From Bryobacterales bacterium (GTDB taxonomy: Bacteria > Acidobacteriota > Terriglobia > Bryobacterales > Bryobacteraceae): a stretch of 64,000 bases of DNA. Shown here one piece after another: positions 1 through 7,964 of this stretch (position 1 is the first letter of the stretch; each line of letters opens with the position of its first letter). Both the position numbers and the translations under genes were made by a program. Where the stretch lies: the NCBI GenBank assembly GCA_019261985.1, contig JAFAQY010000131.1:1-64000 (forward strand). The letters are read 5' to 3'. The notes beneath the pieces were generated by a model that was given only the letters and a program-made list of their open reading frames with translations, was not told where the DNA came from and ran no database searches.

Positions 1-1
1 G

Positions 2-79
2 CTGAGCGTCCTCGATATGTACGGAATCCACCAGGATTCCATCGGCGACAGCACCGGCAGGCTTACGGGTTTGGTGTAG
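2..79 (+). CDS. C-terminal end of a DUF1552 (HXXSHH family) protein, partial
   Basis: The second frame is open from the window edge to a TAG stop and encodes about 25 residues, including a GDSTGRL motif near the end. DUF1552 proteins of acidobacteria and planctomycetes end in a similar GDSTG segment, and the complete DUF1552 protein elsewhere in this window ends with GGSTGKL at the equivalent place. An ankyrin-repeat exoprotein gene follows 41 bases later on the same strand, a neighbour combination common for DUF1552 in acidobacteria. The function of the family is unknown. The rest of the gene lies outside the window, so the call rests on one short motif and the context. Confidence 0.6.
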   Translation: MSVLDMYGIHQDSIGDSTGRLTGLV

Positions 80-98
80 GACAAGCTTCAGCTTGTCC
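77..98. repeat. Palindromic intergenic repeat, class A (GGACAAGCTT core)
   Basis: This is a perfect hairpin, GGACAAGCTT/AGCTTGTCC around a central C. The TAG stop of the preceding partial gene shares its last base with the first G of the palindrome. The same core recurs at 20473, 30912, 36575, 40850 and 61806. It lies inside a probable two-gene transcript, so a role in mRNA stability or processing is possible; that is inference. Confidence 0.85.
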
Positions 99-120
99 CG
101 ATGGTCAGGAGAACCCAAAC

Positions 121-1950
121 ATGACGCGTGGTTTCAAAGCTTATTCCTTCACTCTTGCTCTCGCGGTTGCAGCTTTGGCCGCCACACCCAGCCCGGTCGC
201 CGACGCAGCCGCGAAAGGCGACCGTGCCTCTGTTAGATCGCTCATTCAGCAAAAGGCCGACGTGAATGCGCCCCAGCCCGACGGCGCCACCGCGGTCGAA
301 TGGGCTGCCTATCGAAACGATCTTGAGCTTGCGGATATCCTCATCGCCGCCGGCGCAAACGTGAAGCTGGCGAATCGCGATGGCGCGACTCCTCTTTCGC
401 TCGCGAGCCTGAACGGCAACGCGCCGATGATCGAGAAGCTCCTAAAAGCCGGCGCTGATCCCAACGAGCGCGGTCCTAAAGGCGAGCTTCCCCTATTATT
501 CGCATCTCGCAACGGGAACGTGGATGCGATGCGGGTGCTGTTGGATCACAAAGCCGACATCAATGCAAAAGAGACGCTGCGCGGAACGACCGCTTTGATG
601 TGGGCCGCGGAACAGGGACACGCCGCGGCGGTGAAATATCTGCTCCAGCGTGGCGCCGACCTAAGCGCGGCATCTAATCCCGATTCGAAAGGCAACACCG
701 CTTACCTCGCGCCCACTCAGTCGGACCGGTCCCGCTCGGCGTTTGCCCGCGGAGGTTTGGCGGACGCGCTCAATTCTACCGGGCAGCAAGGTCAGGGCCG
801 CGGCGGCGCGCAAGCGGCTGCGGGCGCGGGCAGAGGGCGGGGTGGCCGGGGTGCTGGCGGACGCGGCGCGGCGTCGGCTGCGGCCGGCGGAGACGCCGGG
901 GACATCGATGTGGTCGCGGCCGCCGATCAAGCCGCCGCTGATTTTGCTTTCGGCCGTACCCAGAACACCGATGGCGGCGGGTTGACGCCGTTAATCTTCG
1001 CAACGCGCGAAGCGCATTTGGATTGCGTCCAGGCTCTCGTGGACGCCGGCGCCGATGTGAATCAAACCAGCCGCTACGGCTGGACTCCGCTGCTGGTAGC
1101 CACCCAGAACCGGCATTACCAGATCGGCAAATATCTCCTGGAGCACGGCGCGAATCCCAACATTCCGAACAAAGGCGGCTGGACGCCGCTCTATCTCGCG
1201 ACCGACAATCGCAACATCGAAGGCGGCGATTATCCCGTCCGGTCCGCCGACATGGACCAGATGGAATTTATCAAGCTGCTGATCGACAAGGGAGCGGATG
1301 TGAACGCGCGCGTATGCGGCGCGAAATCTACGCCTACCAGTTGCGTCGGCGACAGCACCGAAACGCGCACCATCTTCACCATGCAATGGGTGCGCGAAGA
1401 TGGCGCCACTCCGTTCTGGCGCGCCGCGCAATCCGGCGATGTGGAGCTGATGAAACTTCTGCTCGCGCACGGCGCCGATCCAAAGATCGCCAGCGCGCAT
1501 AAGGTGACTCCGCTCGCCGTAGCCTCCGGTATTGGCTGGGTGGAAGGCATCACCTACGAGTGGTCGCCCGAAGAGAATCTCGAAGCCGTCAAAATGTGCC
1601 TCGACCTTGGCATCGACCCGAACGCAGCGGACGACGAAGGTCGCACGGCGCTGCACGGCGCGGCTCACAAGGGCCGCAATGACGTGATCAAGCTGCTGGT
1701 GGACCGCGGCGCAAATCTCCAAGCCCACGACCTCGGCAGCCGCGACACCGTCAACGGCGCAATGAAAGGCCTGACCTGGATCCCGCTCCACTACGCCGAG
1801 GGCTTAGTCCGCGTCGGCGTGCAATCCGCAATCCCGCACCCGGAAACCGCCGCTTACATAAAAAAGCTGATGACCGAAAAAGGCCTGCCGATACCGCCCG
1901 ATATCACATCCTCGATCTGCTTGACCAAAGGCATCAACGGCTGTCAGTAA
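121..1950 (+). CDS. Secreted ankyrin-repeat protein
   Basis: The 609-residue protein starts with a Sec-type signal peptide (basic start, then an alanine-rich hydrophobic stretch to about residue 25). It continues with roughly nine to ten ankyrin repeats, recognisable from recurring G-x-TPL, LL..GAD.N and A...G..... helices. A Gly/Ala/Arg-rich low-complexity linker at about residues 220-265 splits the repeats into two blocks. An AGGAGA ribosome site sits a few bases upstream of the ATG. Ankyrin repeats bind proteins and no enzymatic domain is visible. Ankyrin exoproteins next to DUF1552 genes are common in acidobacteria, so co-expression with the upstream gene is likely. Its partner is unknown. 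Confidence 0.85.
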   Translation: MTRGFKAYSFTLALAVAALAATPSPVADAAAKGDRASVRSLIQQKADVNAPQPDGATAVEWAAYRNDLELADILIAAGANVKLANRDGATPLSLASLNGNAPMIEKLLKAGADPNERGPKGELPLLFASRNGNVDAMRVLLDHKADINAKETLRGTTALMWAAEQGHAAAVKYLLQRGADLSAASNPDSKGNTAYLAPTQSDRSRSAFARGGLADALNSTGQQGQGRGGAQAAAGAGRGRGGRGAGGRGAASAAAGGDAGDIDVVAAADQAAADFAFGRTQNTDGGGLTPLIFATREAHLDCVQALVDAGADVNQTSRYGWTPLLVATQNRHYQIGKYLLEHGANPNIPNKGGWTPLYLATDNRNIEGGDYPVRSADMDQMEFIKLLIDKGADVNARVCGAKSTPTSCVGDSTETRTIFTMQWVREDGATPFWRAAQSGDVELMKLLLAHGADPKIASAHKVTPLAVASGIGWVEGITYEWSPEENLEAVKMCLDLGIDPNAADDEGRTALHGAAHKGRNDVIKLLVDRGANLQAHDLGSRDTVNGAMKGLTWIPLHYAEGLVRVGVQSAIPHPETAAYIKKLMTEKGLPIPPDITSSICLTKGINGCQ

Positions 1951-1967
1951 GCGCCCCTGAAGGGCGC
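1951..1967. terminator. GC hairpin between convergent genes
   Basis: GCGCCC/GGGCGC arms with a five-base loop begin directly after the ankyrin gene stop and end just before the stop of the convergent gene. There is no T-run, so it may act as a bidirectional transcript end or an RNA-stability hairpin rather than a classical terminator. Confidence 0.45.
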
Positions 1968-1970
1968 TGC

Positions 1971-2384
1971 CTAAGGAAGCTGCCGCAAGTGAAACGACCC
2001 ATCATCCCGGACGCGGAGGATGAAGTTTCCCTTGCGTGACGCAAGCTGGCTTCGCATTATCGCGCCCGCGATCTTAGCGACAGTCTGATTGCTACGATCG
2101 GGCTTTGTGTCGATAAACTTCACATCTTCGACGGCAATGACGTCGTAGTCGTAATGCAAGGCGTCGTCGATGAAGTCTCTTGAGTTTCGCGTGGCGATCG
2201 TCCAGCCGCCTTTCGCCAACTCCTTAATCTCGGAATCGCCGGCTCCCTGCCGGGGCAACACCACCTTAAAACCCTCGTCCTCAAGTCCGGGCTTCAGTGC
2301 GCGGAGGTGTTCGTCGAGCACAATCGTGTAATGCGCTCCCTTGGCCAATTCGACTACGTCCTGAAACGTTTGAACGGTTTCCAC
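1971..2384 (-). CDS. PIN-like (DUF5615-type) protein
   Basis: The 137-residue protein has the pattern of DUF5615 PIN-like proteins: an early LDEHL acidic motif (about residue 24), a central TRNSRDF segment with the second acidic site, and a V.E strand following. These acidic residues would form a nuclease-like metal site. The apparent start is GTG with no clear Shine-Dalgarno sequence, so the N-terminus is uncertain. It lies 40 bases downstream of the DUF5612 gene on the same strand and may be co-transcribed with it. Unlike the PIN-like gene at 27030, it has no DUF433 partner. Function could be that of an RNase toxin or a repurposed fold. Confidence 0.55.
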   Translation of the reverse strand: METVQTFQDVVELAKGAHYTIVLDEHLRALKPGLEDEGFKVVLPRQGAGDSEIKELAKGGWTIATRNSRDFIDDALHYDYDVIAVEDVKFIDTKPDRSNQTVAKIAGAIMRSQLASRKGNFILRVRDDGSFHLRQLP

Positions 2385-2424
2385 GGCTGTTCTGAGTCTA
2401 TCAAGGGTGTTGCCGCCGGCGGCG

Positions 2425-3081
2425 TTAGAATTCGCGGCGCTTCAGGCGCTCTACGGTAAATTTCGCCGTGTCTGCGACGGCCATTACCGTCATGACTCCG
2501 GCCTGAACCGGATCGGTCACCACCAAATCCGCCGCTTCGGGAACGCTGCCTGCCATATTCAAGCTGACCACCAGCAGTCCTTGCGCGCGCACCTCGCGCA
2601 CCGCCTTTTCGATATCGCCGCCCATCAGCGAGCCCGCCATCACCAAAGCCCGCACGCGTGGCAGGCGCGCCGCTGCGCGAACCGCCTTCGCTAGCGCGTC
2701 TTCCCCCACCAGCGGAATCGTATCGACGGAGATATGCTCGCCGCGGATATTGTGGCGATCGGCCTCCGTGATCGCGCCGAGCGCAACTTGGCCCACTTGC
2801 GCCCCACCGCCCATGATGATGATGCGCTTTCCGTAGACTTGCTGCATCGTGTCCACTTGCGCGACCTGCTGTACTACCGGCAAGCGTCGAAGGCTCGCAA
2901 GCATCTCGTCGACGCCGTCCGGAATCTCGATTTCGAAGTAGGTCCGGCGCGGCTCGACGATTTCGACGCTCACGATGTCGCCGCGGTGCTCCGCGATGGC
3001 TCCGGAGAGCTTGTGCAGAATCCCAGGGCCGGGGTCCGCGGTTACTTCGATTCCAATTTTGCGGGGCAAGCGGGAAAGCAA
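2425..3081 (-). CDS. ACT domain plus DUF5612 protein
   Basis: The N-terminal third reads as an ACT-type small-molecule-binding domain (KIGIEVTADPGPGILHKLSG, then an E-x-R...Y-F-E-I-E-I strand). The C-terminal part (GKRIIIMGGGAQVGQVALG, VDTIPLVGEDALA, SLNMAGSVPEAADLVVTDP) matches my recollection of DUF5612, known best from methanogenic archaea. A Gly-rich strand-loop and the conserved DPVQAGVM end suggest a ligand- or nucleotide-binding fold; no reaction is known. The frame stays open to position 3336, but that would run across the MerR promoter and coding start. I therefore chose a TTG just before the ACT domain. TTG at 3069 or GTG near 3123 are alternatives. Confidence 0.6.
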   Translation of the reverse strand: MLSRLPRKIGIEVTADPGPGILHKLSGAIAEHRGDIVSVEIVEPRRTYFEIEIPDGVDEMLASLRRLPVVQQVAQVDTMQQVYGKRIIIMGGGAQVGQVALGAITEADRHNIRGEHISVDTIPLVGEDALAKAVRAAARLPRVRALVMAGSLMGGDIEKAVREVRAQGLLVVSLNMAGSVPEAADLVVTDPVQAGVMTVMAVADTAKFTVERLKRREF

Positions 3082-3116
3082 AAAAGTGTAACACAAACGC
3101 GCCTGCGAACGCCCTA

Positions 3117-3144
3117 TTGACACCACACGCCAGTCGAGTACAAT
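3117..3144 (+). promoter_or_regulatory. Sigma-70-type promoter of the MerR gene
   Basis: TTGACA at 3117-3122 and TACAAT at 3139-3144 are separated by 16 bases, close to the housekeeping consensus, and lie about 43 bases before the ATG of the MerR-type gene. The same stretch is the upstream region of the divergent DUF5612 gene, so a regulator bound here could affect both. Confidence 0.7.
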
Positions 3145-3186
3145 CGAAAGGTCGATCCGATTCCGATAAAACGGAAACAAGACATT

Positions 3187-3720
3187 ATGTTTAAACCACG
3201 AAAGAACCGTTCCGAGTCCCAGGTCCCCGAGCGGACTTATACGTCGAGCGAAGTTTCGCAGGTGGCCAATGTAAGTCTTCGGCAACTGCAATGGTGGGAT
3301 GAGCGCAAAGTCGTCTCGCCCCGGCATGAGGGCCATCGCCGCGTATACGGCCCTGGCGAGGTGATCGAAATCACCGTGATCGCGGAACTACGAAGGAAGG
3401 GCTTCTCGCTGCAGAAGATCCGCCGCGTGCTGCGCTTCCTGCAGAAAGAAATGGGACGCCGGCTGGCGGAGGTTCTGCAGCCGAACTCCAATCTTCATCT
3501 GGTGACCGACGGCAAATCGATCTACCTTGAGGATCACCACGAGCGCATTATCGACCTTCTGAAGAACGCGCGGCAGCCTATGTTCCTGGTGTGCGTGAGC
3601 GACCAGGCGCGCAGGATCACGGAAAACGATAAGGCGGAAAAGAAGGAGACCGAGAGGAAGCCGGCGCGTATGGAGCCGGGATCGGTGCACGCGGCCGCCA
3701 AGCGCGCTCGCGTCGGATAG
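3187..3720 (+). CDS. MerR-family transcriptional regulator
   Basis: The 177-residue protein carries the MerR winged-helix DNA-binding domain at about residues 17-85: YTSSEVSQVANVSLRQLQWW, then RRVYGPGEVIEI and LRRKGFSLQKIRR. The middle (residues 100-135) could be a small dimerisation or effector segment, and the last 40 residues are a charged, Lys/Glu-rich tail. No cysteine-based metal site is visible, so the inducer is unknown. It stands alone with its own strong promoter, divergent from the DUF5612 gene. The two may be a regulator-target pair, since MerR proteins often bind between divergent genes. Confidence 0.85.
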   Translation: MFKPRKNRSESQVPERTYTSSEVSQVANVSLRQLQWWDERKVVSPRHEGHRRVYGPGEVIEITVIAELRRKGFSLQKIRRVLRFLQKEMGRRLAEVLQPNSNLHLVTDGKSIYLEDHHERIIDLLKNARQPMFLVCVSDQARRITENDKAEKKETERKPARMEPGSVHAAAKRARVG

Positions 3721-3786
3721 TTTTGGGGGCGTTGCACGCCCCCTGGCAACCCACCTGCTATACTGAAACCGGCTGGAGGAATCAGC

Positions 3787-5430
3787 ATGCGTTTTCGTCG
3801 CCCGACGTATCTCCTTGCACCCGCATTCATCGTTTTGTGTTCACTCGCCGCCGCGCTCGTGGGCGGCGGCCGCGTTTCCGCGGCGAGCTCCGACGATCGT
3901 GTTACCCAAAGCCTGAAGTCATTCACCAAGGTCTACGACGTGGTGGAGCAGAACTTCGCCGATCAGGTGAAGCCGGATAAAGCGATTTACGACGGCGCCA
4001 TTCCCGGCATGCTGCATACGCTGGATCCCCACTCGAACTTCTTCGATCCGAAAGAGTTCAGCCGGCTGCGGGAAGACCAGAGCGGTCACTACTACGGCAT
4101 CGGCATGATGGTGGGCGCGCGCGGAAACAAGACGATCGTGCAGTATCCATTCGGCGGGTCGCCGGCGTTCCGCGCAGGGTTGCGGCCGGGCGATGCCATC
4201 CTCCAGGTGAATGATACGAAAACCGATACGCTCACGATGAGCGAGGTTGCGGAGCGCCTGAAGGGTCCGCGCGGTACTCAGGTGCAAGTGGTTGTGGCCC
4301 GCGAGGGGCAGGATAAACCTCTTACCTTTAAGATCGTCCGCGATGAGATTCCGCGTTCCAGCGTGCCGTTCGCGTTCTTTATTCGTCCGGGCATCGCCTA
4401 TGCGACCATCACCGGCTTCAACGAAAACACAGCCAAAGAATTGGATGAAAAGCTGAAGAAGCTTAACGAGAAGGAGATCAAGGGCCTGATCCTGGATCTT
4501 CGCGGCAACCCCGGTGGTCTTCTTAACGAAGGTGTCGACGTTGCGAGCCACTTTTTGAAGAAGGGCGAAGCGGTGGTGAGCCATCGTGGCCGCGCGTCGC
4601 CAAACAAGGTTTATTCCGCTCGTGCGGACGGTCCGGGCAAAGATTACCCGATTGTGGTCCTGGTGAACCGGTTGACTGCATCCGCCGCCGAGATCGTCAG
4701 CGGAGCTTTGCAAGATCACGACCGTGGTTGGGTTCTGGGTGAGCCGACTTTCGGTAAGGGCCTCGTGCAAACCGTATTTCCGCTGAACGACAATACCGGC
4801 CTGGCGTTGACGACGGCGCACTACTACACCCCCAGCGGGCGATTAATCCAGCGCGATTATTCAAACATTTCGTTCCTCGATTACTACACGCACACCAATC
4901 TCGACCAGAAGAACGCGGCCGACGTGAAGATGACCGATAGCGGCCGCACGGTTTACGGCGGCGGCGGCATTACGCCCGATGAGCGATATGCGTGCGCGAG
5001 CACCAGCAACGCTCCGCCATACATTTGCAGCACGCCCGACAAGTTCGATAAATTCCAAGTCCTGGCTTTACGCGGCATGTTCGGTTTCGCGGCCAAGTAC
5101 TTCGGGCCCAAGTCCGAGGCATCGCTTCCCAAGGGCTGGGAACCGGATGAGACGATTGTCAATCAGTTCCACGGTTACCTGCTCGACAATAAGATCGATT
5201 TCTCCGAAGCCGACTTCACCTCTCACCACGATTGGATCAAAAAGGAGCTGAAGCGCGAGATGTACATCACCGCATTCAGCTTCGAGGATTCCGAGCGTGT
5301 CGCCATCGAGCAGGATCCCGAGGTCTTGAAGGGCATCGATGCAATGACTAAAGCGCGCGGTCTGGTAGAAAACGCGAAGAAACTGCTGGTTCAGCGCGTT
5401 AACGCGCAGTCCGGGCAGCGCGGCCAGTAA
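3787..5430 (+). CDS. S41-family C-terminal processing protease
   Basis: This is a 547-residue periplasmic or membrane-anchored protease of the CtpA/Prc type. It has an N-terminal signal or anchor (residues 8-25) and a PDZ domain at about 95-175 with the GLRPGDAILQVN motif. The S41 catalytic core follows, with Ser299 in LTASAAEI and Lys324 in FGKGLVQ, the Ser-Lys dyad of the family, and a conserved LDLRGNPGG strand before it. It cleaves proteins near their C-termini. A C-terminal extension of about 150 residues without a recognised domain follows the core. A GGAGGA ribosome site precedes the ATG. A 28-base perfect palindrome follows the stop. Confidence 0.92.
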   Translation: MRFRRPTYLLAPAFIVLCSLAAALVGGGRVSAASSDDRVTQSLKSFTKVYDVVEQNFADQVKPDKAIYDGAIPGMLHTLDPHSNFFDPKEFSRLREDQSGHYYGIGMMVGARGNKTIVQYPFGGSPAFRAGLRPGDAILQVNDTKTDTLTMSEVAERLKGPRGTQVQVVVAREGQDKPLTFKIVRDEIPRSSVPFAFFIRPGIAYATITGFNENTAKELDEKLKKLNEKEIKGLILDLRGNPGGLLNEGVDVASHFLKKGEAVVSHRGRASPNKVYSARADGPGKDYPIVVLVNRLTASAAEIVSGALQDHDRGWVLGEPTFGKGLVQTVFPLNDNTGLALTTAHYYTPSGRLIQRDYSNISFLDYYTHTNLDQKNAADVKMTDSGRTVYGGGGITPDERYACASTSNAPPYICSTPDKFDKFQVLALRGMFGFAAKYFGPKSEASLPKGWEPDETIVNQFHGYLLDNKIDFSEADFTSHHDWIKKELKREMYITAFSFEDSERVAIEQDPEVLKGIDAMTKARGLVENAKKLLVQRVNAQSGQRGQ

Positions 5431-5431
5431 A

Positions 5432-5459
5432 ATAGCTGTCAGCTATAGCTGACAGCTAT
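5432..5459. repeat. Perfect 28-base palindrome, AGCTGTCAGCT type
   Basis: A fully self-complementary stretch begins two bases after the protease stop codon. It is followed to about 5555 by degenerate copies of a TCAGCTA/TCAGCTT heptamer on both strands. It could fold into a transcript-end hairpin between the protease and guaA. It has a different core from the other palindrome classes in the window. Confidence 0.8.
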
Positions 5460-5559
5460 CAGCCATCAGCCGTCAGCGAAACGCGGTTAGACTGAAGCTT
5501 AGAGCTTTTATTCGCGATTTAAGCTGAAAACTGATAGCTGAAAGCTGAGAGCTTTTTAG

Positions 5560-7311
5560 TTGCCACCTCAGATAACCGTCCTTGATGCCGGTGGGCAGTA
5601 TTGCCACCTTATTGCCCGGAAGGTGCGCGATCTCGGCGTCTATGCCGAAGTCGCTCCCAGCGAAATTGCCGCATCTGAACTTACGGGGCGGAAGGGCGTA
5701 ATTATTTCGGGCGGTCCATCCAGCGTTTTCGACGCAGGCAGCCCTTCCATCGATCCGCGCCTCCTCCACGGCCGCACGCCGGTGCTCGGCATCTGCTATG
5801 GCCACCAGCTAATCGCTCATTTATTGGGCGGACAAGTCGAAAAGGGCGAGCGGGGCGAGTACGGTTTCGCTCAACTCGAGGTCGTGCACGACAGTTCGTT
5901 ATTCACAGGCATTGAGGGACCGCAGCAAGTGTGGATGAGCCACCGGGATGTGGTCGCCAGGCCGCCCACCGGCTTCGATGTGCTGGCCAGAACCGGAACG
6001 TGCGCGATTGCGGCTATGGGCTCGGCGGAAACGCTGCTCTATGCCGTCCAGTTTCATCCCGAGGTCGCGCATACGCCCAGCGGCAAACGGGTTCTGTCGA
6101 ACTTCCTTTTCAATATCTGCGGCTGCGAGCGCGACTGGAACCCCACGGCACAAATTCGCGACCTCGAGGAACAGGTACGCGCCACGGCTCGCGAGCGTGG
6201 AATTTTCTTTTTCGTCAGCGGCGGAGTGGATTCTACCGTCGCCTACACGCTTTGCTTGCGCGCGCTTGGGCCTGAGCGGGTGCGCGGCACGTACGTAGAT
6301 ACAGGACTCATGCGGGAACGTGAAACCGAGTTCGTCCGCGAGAATTTCGAGGCCTTGGGGGCGCGGGGATTCCAGGTGGAAGACGCGTCTTCGCACTTCC
6401 TTACCGGCCTTGCAGACGCAATCGACCCCGAGCACAAGCGCGAAGTAATCGGCGAAGAGTTCGTGCGGGTGCAGGAACGCATTCTCGAAACCGAGCACTT
6501 TCTGAACGGCCATTGGATTTTGGGGCAGGGCACGATTTATCCGGATACGATCGAGTCGGGCGGCACGGCGAAAGCGGACCTGATCAAAACGCACCACAAT
6601 CGCGTGCCCGGCATTCAGAAGCTCATGGGCGAGGGGAGAATCGTAGAGCCTCTATCGTCGTTCTACAAAGACGAAGTCCGCGCGATCGGGCGCGAATTGG
6701 GGTTACCCGCTACGCTGCTGGAACGCCATCCATTTCCTGGCCCCGGGCTGGCCATTCGCTGTCTTTGCAGCATGGATTCGGGGTGGCCGGAGAAATCGCC
6801 AGGCGGATGGGTGCTGCCAGTCCGCTCAGTAGGAGTGCAGGGCGACTCGCGAACGTACCGCGCGACGCTCGCCATTGACGATTTCCCGGCTACTGCCGAC
6901 GAAGCCGCGCATCTGGTGAACACGAGCGACGGCGTCAATCGCGTTATCGTTATTGCCGGCGCCACCGGTCCGGTTCGGGAAATGCGCTCCTCCGCAGCGC
7001 GGTTGAGCCGCGAACGGTTAGCGCGCCTGCGGCGCGCCGATGCTATCGTACGCCATTTATCGCACGCGTCGGGATTCGATCAGTCGGTTTGGCAATTCCC
7101 GGTGGTGCTTATTCCCTTCGGCACGCCGGACCGGCCGGATTCGGTGGTGCTGCGGCCCATCGATTCCGTGGACGGGATGACCGCCAACGCGGTTCGAATG
7201 CCGAAGGAGCTGCTGGAAGAAATCGTGCGCGAGCTTACTCGGGTGGACGGCATAGCGGGCGTGTTCTACGATTTCACGAACAAGCCGCCCGCTACCATTG
7301 AGTGGGAATAA
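5560..7311 (+). CDS. guaA: GMP synthase (glutamine-hydrolysing), long C-terminal type
   Basis: The protein converts XMP, ATP and glutamine to GMP in purine synthesis. The N-terminal class I amidotransferase has the triad Cys79 (GICYGHQ), His166 and Glu168 (FHPEV). The ATP-pyrophosphatase domain carries the SGGVDS P-loop at 220-225. At 583 residues it is longer than the roughly 525 of typical bacterial GuaA. After PFPGPGLAIR, an LPVRSVGVQGDSRTY segment comes before RRADAIV rather than after it, and a second subdomain ends in KPPATIEWE. As far as I recall, this order is that of the enlarged dimerisation domain of human-type GMP synthase. The start is TTG, directly where homology begins, with no strong ribosome site. 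Confidence 0.95.
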   Translation: MPPQITVLDAGGQYCHLIARKVRDLGVYAEVAPSEIAASELTGRKGVIISGGPSSVFDAGSPSIDPRLLHGRTPVLGICYGHQLIAHLLGGQVEKGERGEYGFAQLEVVHDSSLFTGIEGPQQVWMSHRDVVARPPTGFDVLARTGTCAIAAMGSAETLLYAVQFHPEVAHTPSGKRVLSNFLFNICGCERDWNPTAQIRDLEEQVRATARERGIFFFVSGGVDSTVAYTLCLRALGPERVRGTYVDTGLMRERETEFVRENFEALGARGFQVEDASSHFLTGLADAIDPEHKREVIGEEFVRVQERILETEHFLNGHWILGQGTIYPDTIESGGTAKADLIKTHHNRVPGIQKLMGEGRIVEPLSSFYKDEVRAIGRELGLPATLLERHPFPGPGLAIRCLCSMDSGWPEKSPGGWVLPVRSVGVQGDSRTYRATLAIDDFPATADEAAHLVNTSDGVNRVIVIAGATGPVREMRSSAARLSRERLARLRRADAIVRHLSHASGFDQSVWQFPVVLIPFGTPDRPDSVVLRPIDSVDGMTANAVRMPKELLEEIVRELTRVDGIAGVFYDFTNKPPATIEWE

Positions 7312-7312
7312 G

Positions 7313-7885
7313 CTACTGCTTTCCGCCGCCTCCCGGACCTTTACCCTTGCCGCCGCCGAATCCTCCGCGGCCTTGACTCGAAGGAGGGACCAGCTTTTGC
7401 AACCGCAGATACACGGCCATGCTGCCATAGCACTCCTGATCGTGCGCGATGTTGCCATATAACGCTGATATGCGAGGCACCGTTCCACCGAAGCTTTGCA
7501 CCGGGTCGTTGGCGTTAGCTTCGGTCGCGCCTTCGTACACCGCGTCGCACACGTCGAAGGACTTCTTCAGCGCGGAGACAAGATCGGCTTTGGACGTCAT
7601 CTGGGCCGCGCCCAGATTTTGGGCATTGCCGCTGACGCGTCCGCAACTGTTCGCCTGCGCATCGGCCACATGAGCCACCCAACCTCCGAAGTTGCGTTCC
7701 TCGGGCGTGGGCTGGAAGCTGTATCCGGTATCCGGCATCTCATCGGCGGCCCGGGTGAGCAGGTTTTTCATCTGGTTGTAAGATTGTTTCAAATCGTCCG
7801 CCATGGTGCGCGGCCCGCCTTTGGGCTGCGCGAATAAGACGCACGCGGAAATTGCCGCCAGGGCGGCAAGAGCACAGCGATTCAT
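7313..7885 (-). CDS. Secreted DinB-like protein
   Basis: The 190-residue protein has a signal peptide (to about residue 20, cleavage after FAQ) and a DinB/YfiT-like four-helix domain. The helices carry MADDLKQSYNQMKNLLTRAA, FGGWVAHVADAQ and YGNIAHDQECYGSM; histidines at these positions usually form the family's metal site. The tail is Gly/Lys-rich and disordered. DinB-fold proteins include thiol transferases and uncharacterised acidobacterial exoproteins; the substrate is unknown. A GGGAGAA site precedes the ATG. The gene converges on guaA with only one base between stops. Confidence 0.75.
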   Translation of the reverse strand: MNRCALAALAAISACVLFAQPKGGPRTMADDLKQSYNQMKNLLTRAADEMPDTGYSFQPTPEERNFGGWVAHVADAQANSCGRVSGNAQNLGAAQMTSKADLVSALKKSFDVCDAVYEGATEANANDPVQSFGGTVPRISALYGNIAHDQECYGSMAVYLRLQKLVPPSSQGRGGFGGGKGKGPGGGGKQ

Positions 7886-7964
7886 TCGGTCGTTTCTCCC
7901 CTTGTGAGAAATACAATGCTGGAGAATAAGGCGATGCGGGAGGAGGATTTGTTACGTTTGCGGC

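Noticed and set aside
991-1791. Long minus-strand open frame opposite the ankyrin gene
   Set aside because: It mirrors codon bias of the plus-strand gene, which has a signal peptide, ribosome site and clear repeats; the antisense product has no recognisable motif.
3082-3336. N-terminal extension of the DUF5612 protein
   Set aside because: It would overlap the MerR gene and its TTGACA/TACAAT promoter, and the extra residues show no homology pattern.
5460-5559. Riboswitch upstream of guaA
   Set aside because: The stretch is made of simple TCAGCTA-type heptamer copies and shows no purine-riboswitch core that I can recognise.
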